From Fusibacter sp. A1 (GTDB lineage: Bacteria; Bacillota; Clostridia; Peptostreptococcales; Acidaminobacteraceae), in the NCBI RefSeq assembly GCF_004125825.1, contig NZ_QQWI01000012.1:62001-126000 (forward strand): a DNA stretch of 64,000 nucleotides, written 5' to 3'. Shown here one piece after another: positions 62,883-64,000 of this stretch (position 1 is the first letter of the stretch; each line of letters opens with the position of its first letter). The notes beneath the pieces are model-generated. The model had not been told where the DNA came from, did not search any database, and saw only the letters and a list, made by a program, of their open reading frames with translations. The position numbers and the translations under genes are program-made.

Positions 62883-64000
62883 ATGAATACGCTGATTTAC
62901 ATACTGATACTTCCTTTTGTCGCTTCTTTTGTCGGATTCTATATCGGTCTTAAAAATGAAAGCAAGCGGGATTCTTTTAATGTGATGGTGACGGCAATCG
63001 AATTTTTATTGATCATACTTCTTTACCCTCAAATTAAAGATGGGCCTATTGAGTATATGATGCCCCATATCATGGGTACGGGACTTCACCTAAAAGTAGA
63101 CATGTTAAGGTATTCGATGATTTTCATATCGGGTCTCGCATGGTTTTTAACAACGCTATATGCCACTCAGTACCTGGTCAGGAAGAAGAATCGAAACCGT
63201 TTCTATCTGTTCTTTATGCTCACCTACGCAACGACCCTTGGTGTGTTTATCTCTGAGAATTTTCTGAACCTCTTTACCTTTTTTGAGGCGATGTCGTTTA
63301 CTTCTTATTTTTTAATCATTCATGATGAGGATCAGTACAGCCACAAAGCCGGTATGTCGTATCTGAGTATGGCTATCGCAGGCGGACTTGTCATGCTTAT
63401 GGGAATCTTTATCGCATTTGACCAGACCGGTACCTTGGATATCGGTGAAATGGGCGTGATCTTACCGATGAAGGGGACGATCAAGTATGTGATATCTGGT
63501 CTGATCATGGTAGGCTTTATGATCAAGGCGAGTGTTTTCCCGCTTCACACATGGCTTTCAAAGGCGTATCCCGCGGCACCTGCACCAGCTACAGCACTTT
63601 TAAGCGGAGTACTGCTCAAAACAGGACTATTTGGTATGATTATCGTTGTGGTCGAACTGATGAACTATGACAGTACTATTTCCACTGTCCTGTACGTTCT
63701 AGGCCTGATCAACATATTCTTAGGCGGAATTCTCGCGCTTTATCAGCGTAACATCAAGCGAATCATCGCTTATAGCAGTTTAAGTCAAACCGGGTTTATG
63801 CTGATGGGAATCGGCCTGATAGGGATACTGGGATCTCATGGCGGTATCGCGTTTGTCGGAACCATCCTTTATATGATCAATCATGCAATCTTCAAGGTCC
63901 TGCTCTTCATGGCGACGGGACTGATCTTTATGATACTCAACGAGCTTAGTATCAATGTGATCAAGGGGTTTGGCAGAGAAAAAACAACGCTTAAGGCAAT
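62883..64000 (+). CDS. Antiporter-like subunit MrpD/NuoL family 3, 3' end outside window
   Basis: The frame is open from ATG 62883 (AAGGAGGTAGTC upstream) to the window edge, 372 codons. HTWLSKAYPAAPAPATALLS and IKRIIAYSSLSQTGFMLMGI place it in the NuoL/M/N/MrpA family. A third antiporter-like subunit in tandem goes beyond the usual two (MrpA and MrpD) of a stand-alone Mrp and may point to a larger complex encoded downstream. Confidence 0.88.
   Translation, partial: MNTLIYILILPFVASFVGFYIGLKNESKRDSFNVMVTAIEFLLIILLYPQIKDGPIEYMMPHIMGTGLHLKVDMLRYSMIFISGLAWFLTTLYATQYLVRKKNRNRFYLFFMLTYATTLGVFISENFLNLFTFFEAMSFTSYFLIIHDEDQYSHKAGMSYLSMAIAGGLVMLMGIFIAFDQTGTLDIGEMGVILPMKGTIKYVISGLIMVGFMIKASVFPLHTWLSKAYPAAPAPATALLSGVLLKTGLFGMIIVVVELMNYDSTISTVLYVLGLINIFLGGILALYQRNIKRIIAYSSLSQTGFMLMGIGLIGILGSHGGIAFVGTILYMINHAIFKVLLFMATGLIFMILNELSINVIKGFGREKTTLKA

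Noticed and set aside
1-64000. CRISPR arrays, tRNA or rRNA genes, complete insertion sequences, prophage
   Set aside because: No spaced identical repeats, no cloverleaf or rRNA signatures, and no transposase, integrase or phage structural gene were seen.

Overview
The window looks like a chromosome segment of an anaerobic, fermentative Clostridia-type Bacillota. The support is AGGAGG-like ribosome sites before nearly every gene, AT-rich intergenic DNA, pyruvate formate-lyase with its activase, a tungsten-type aldehyde:ferredoxin oxidoreductase with its own tungstate importer, an A-type flavodiiron protein with a ScdA-type repair protein, and no respiratory chain genes apart from an Mrp/Mbh-like antiporter module. 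A genus cannot be fixed from this window; something in the Fusibacter/Acidaminobacter neighbourhood is only a guess. No rRNA, tRNA, CRISPR array or complete insertion sequence was seen.

Layout. 1-8.5 kb is a mixed accessory region: AlkC-type DNA repair, a beta-lactamase-fold hydrolase, a DUF4085 gene split at an A9 slippery tract, a lipoprotein, a truncated HD-domain gene, a CPCC protein and a small MBOAT-like membrane protein. 8.7-22.1 kb is a tungsten/molybdenum cofactor island: a sigma-54 activator, a sigma-54 promoter, a ThiF-like E1 enzyme, tupABC, two MoeA proteins (one with a PBP-like tail), MoaA, MoaC, a MOSC protein and MogA. A Moco/Tuco-type riboswitch follows, then the aldehyde oxidoreductase and two MoaD/ThiS-like proteins. 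22.2-31.3 kb is again mixed: DUF2200, an XRE regulator with a membrane partner and an SDR-like protein, a GNAT, a methyltransferase, an APH-like kinase, a secreted S1-type protease, and a frameshifted half-size permease beside a DUF134-NifX regulator. 31.5-43 kb holds stress and fermentation functions: fprA-scdA divergent from an FNR-like gene, a GntR/ABC exporter operon, an orphan sensor kinase, and pflB-pflA with a second FNR-like gene. 43-55 kb holds VOC and GNAT enzymes, a pair of unusual membrane/coiled-coil proteins, threonine aldolase, an aminotransferase, a DMT exporter and a TPR-GGDEF protein. From 55.3 kb to the end, a second sigma-54 activator precedes a sigma-54 promoter and an Mrp/Mbh-like cation/proton antiporter operon that runs off the window.

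How it fits together. Two loci share one design: an AcoR-like sigma-54 activator gene, a near-perfect 42-43 bp palindrome right after it (terminator and probable activator site), then a textbook -24/-12 promoter driving a metabolic operon. One drives tungsten-cofactor supply and the other the Mrp/Mbh-like module. Two FNR-like proteins with the same N-terminal CxxCx4C motif sit by operons carrying perfect TGTGA-N6-TCACA sites, placed about 41.5 bp upstream of inferred start sites (pflBA and scdA-fprA). Several structured intergenic repeats are present, and two neighbouring genes are truncated at or near them.
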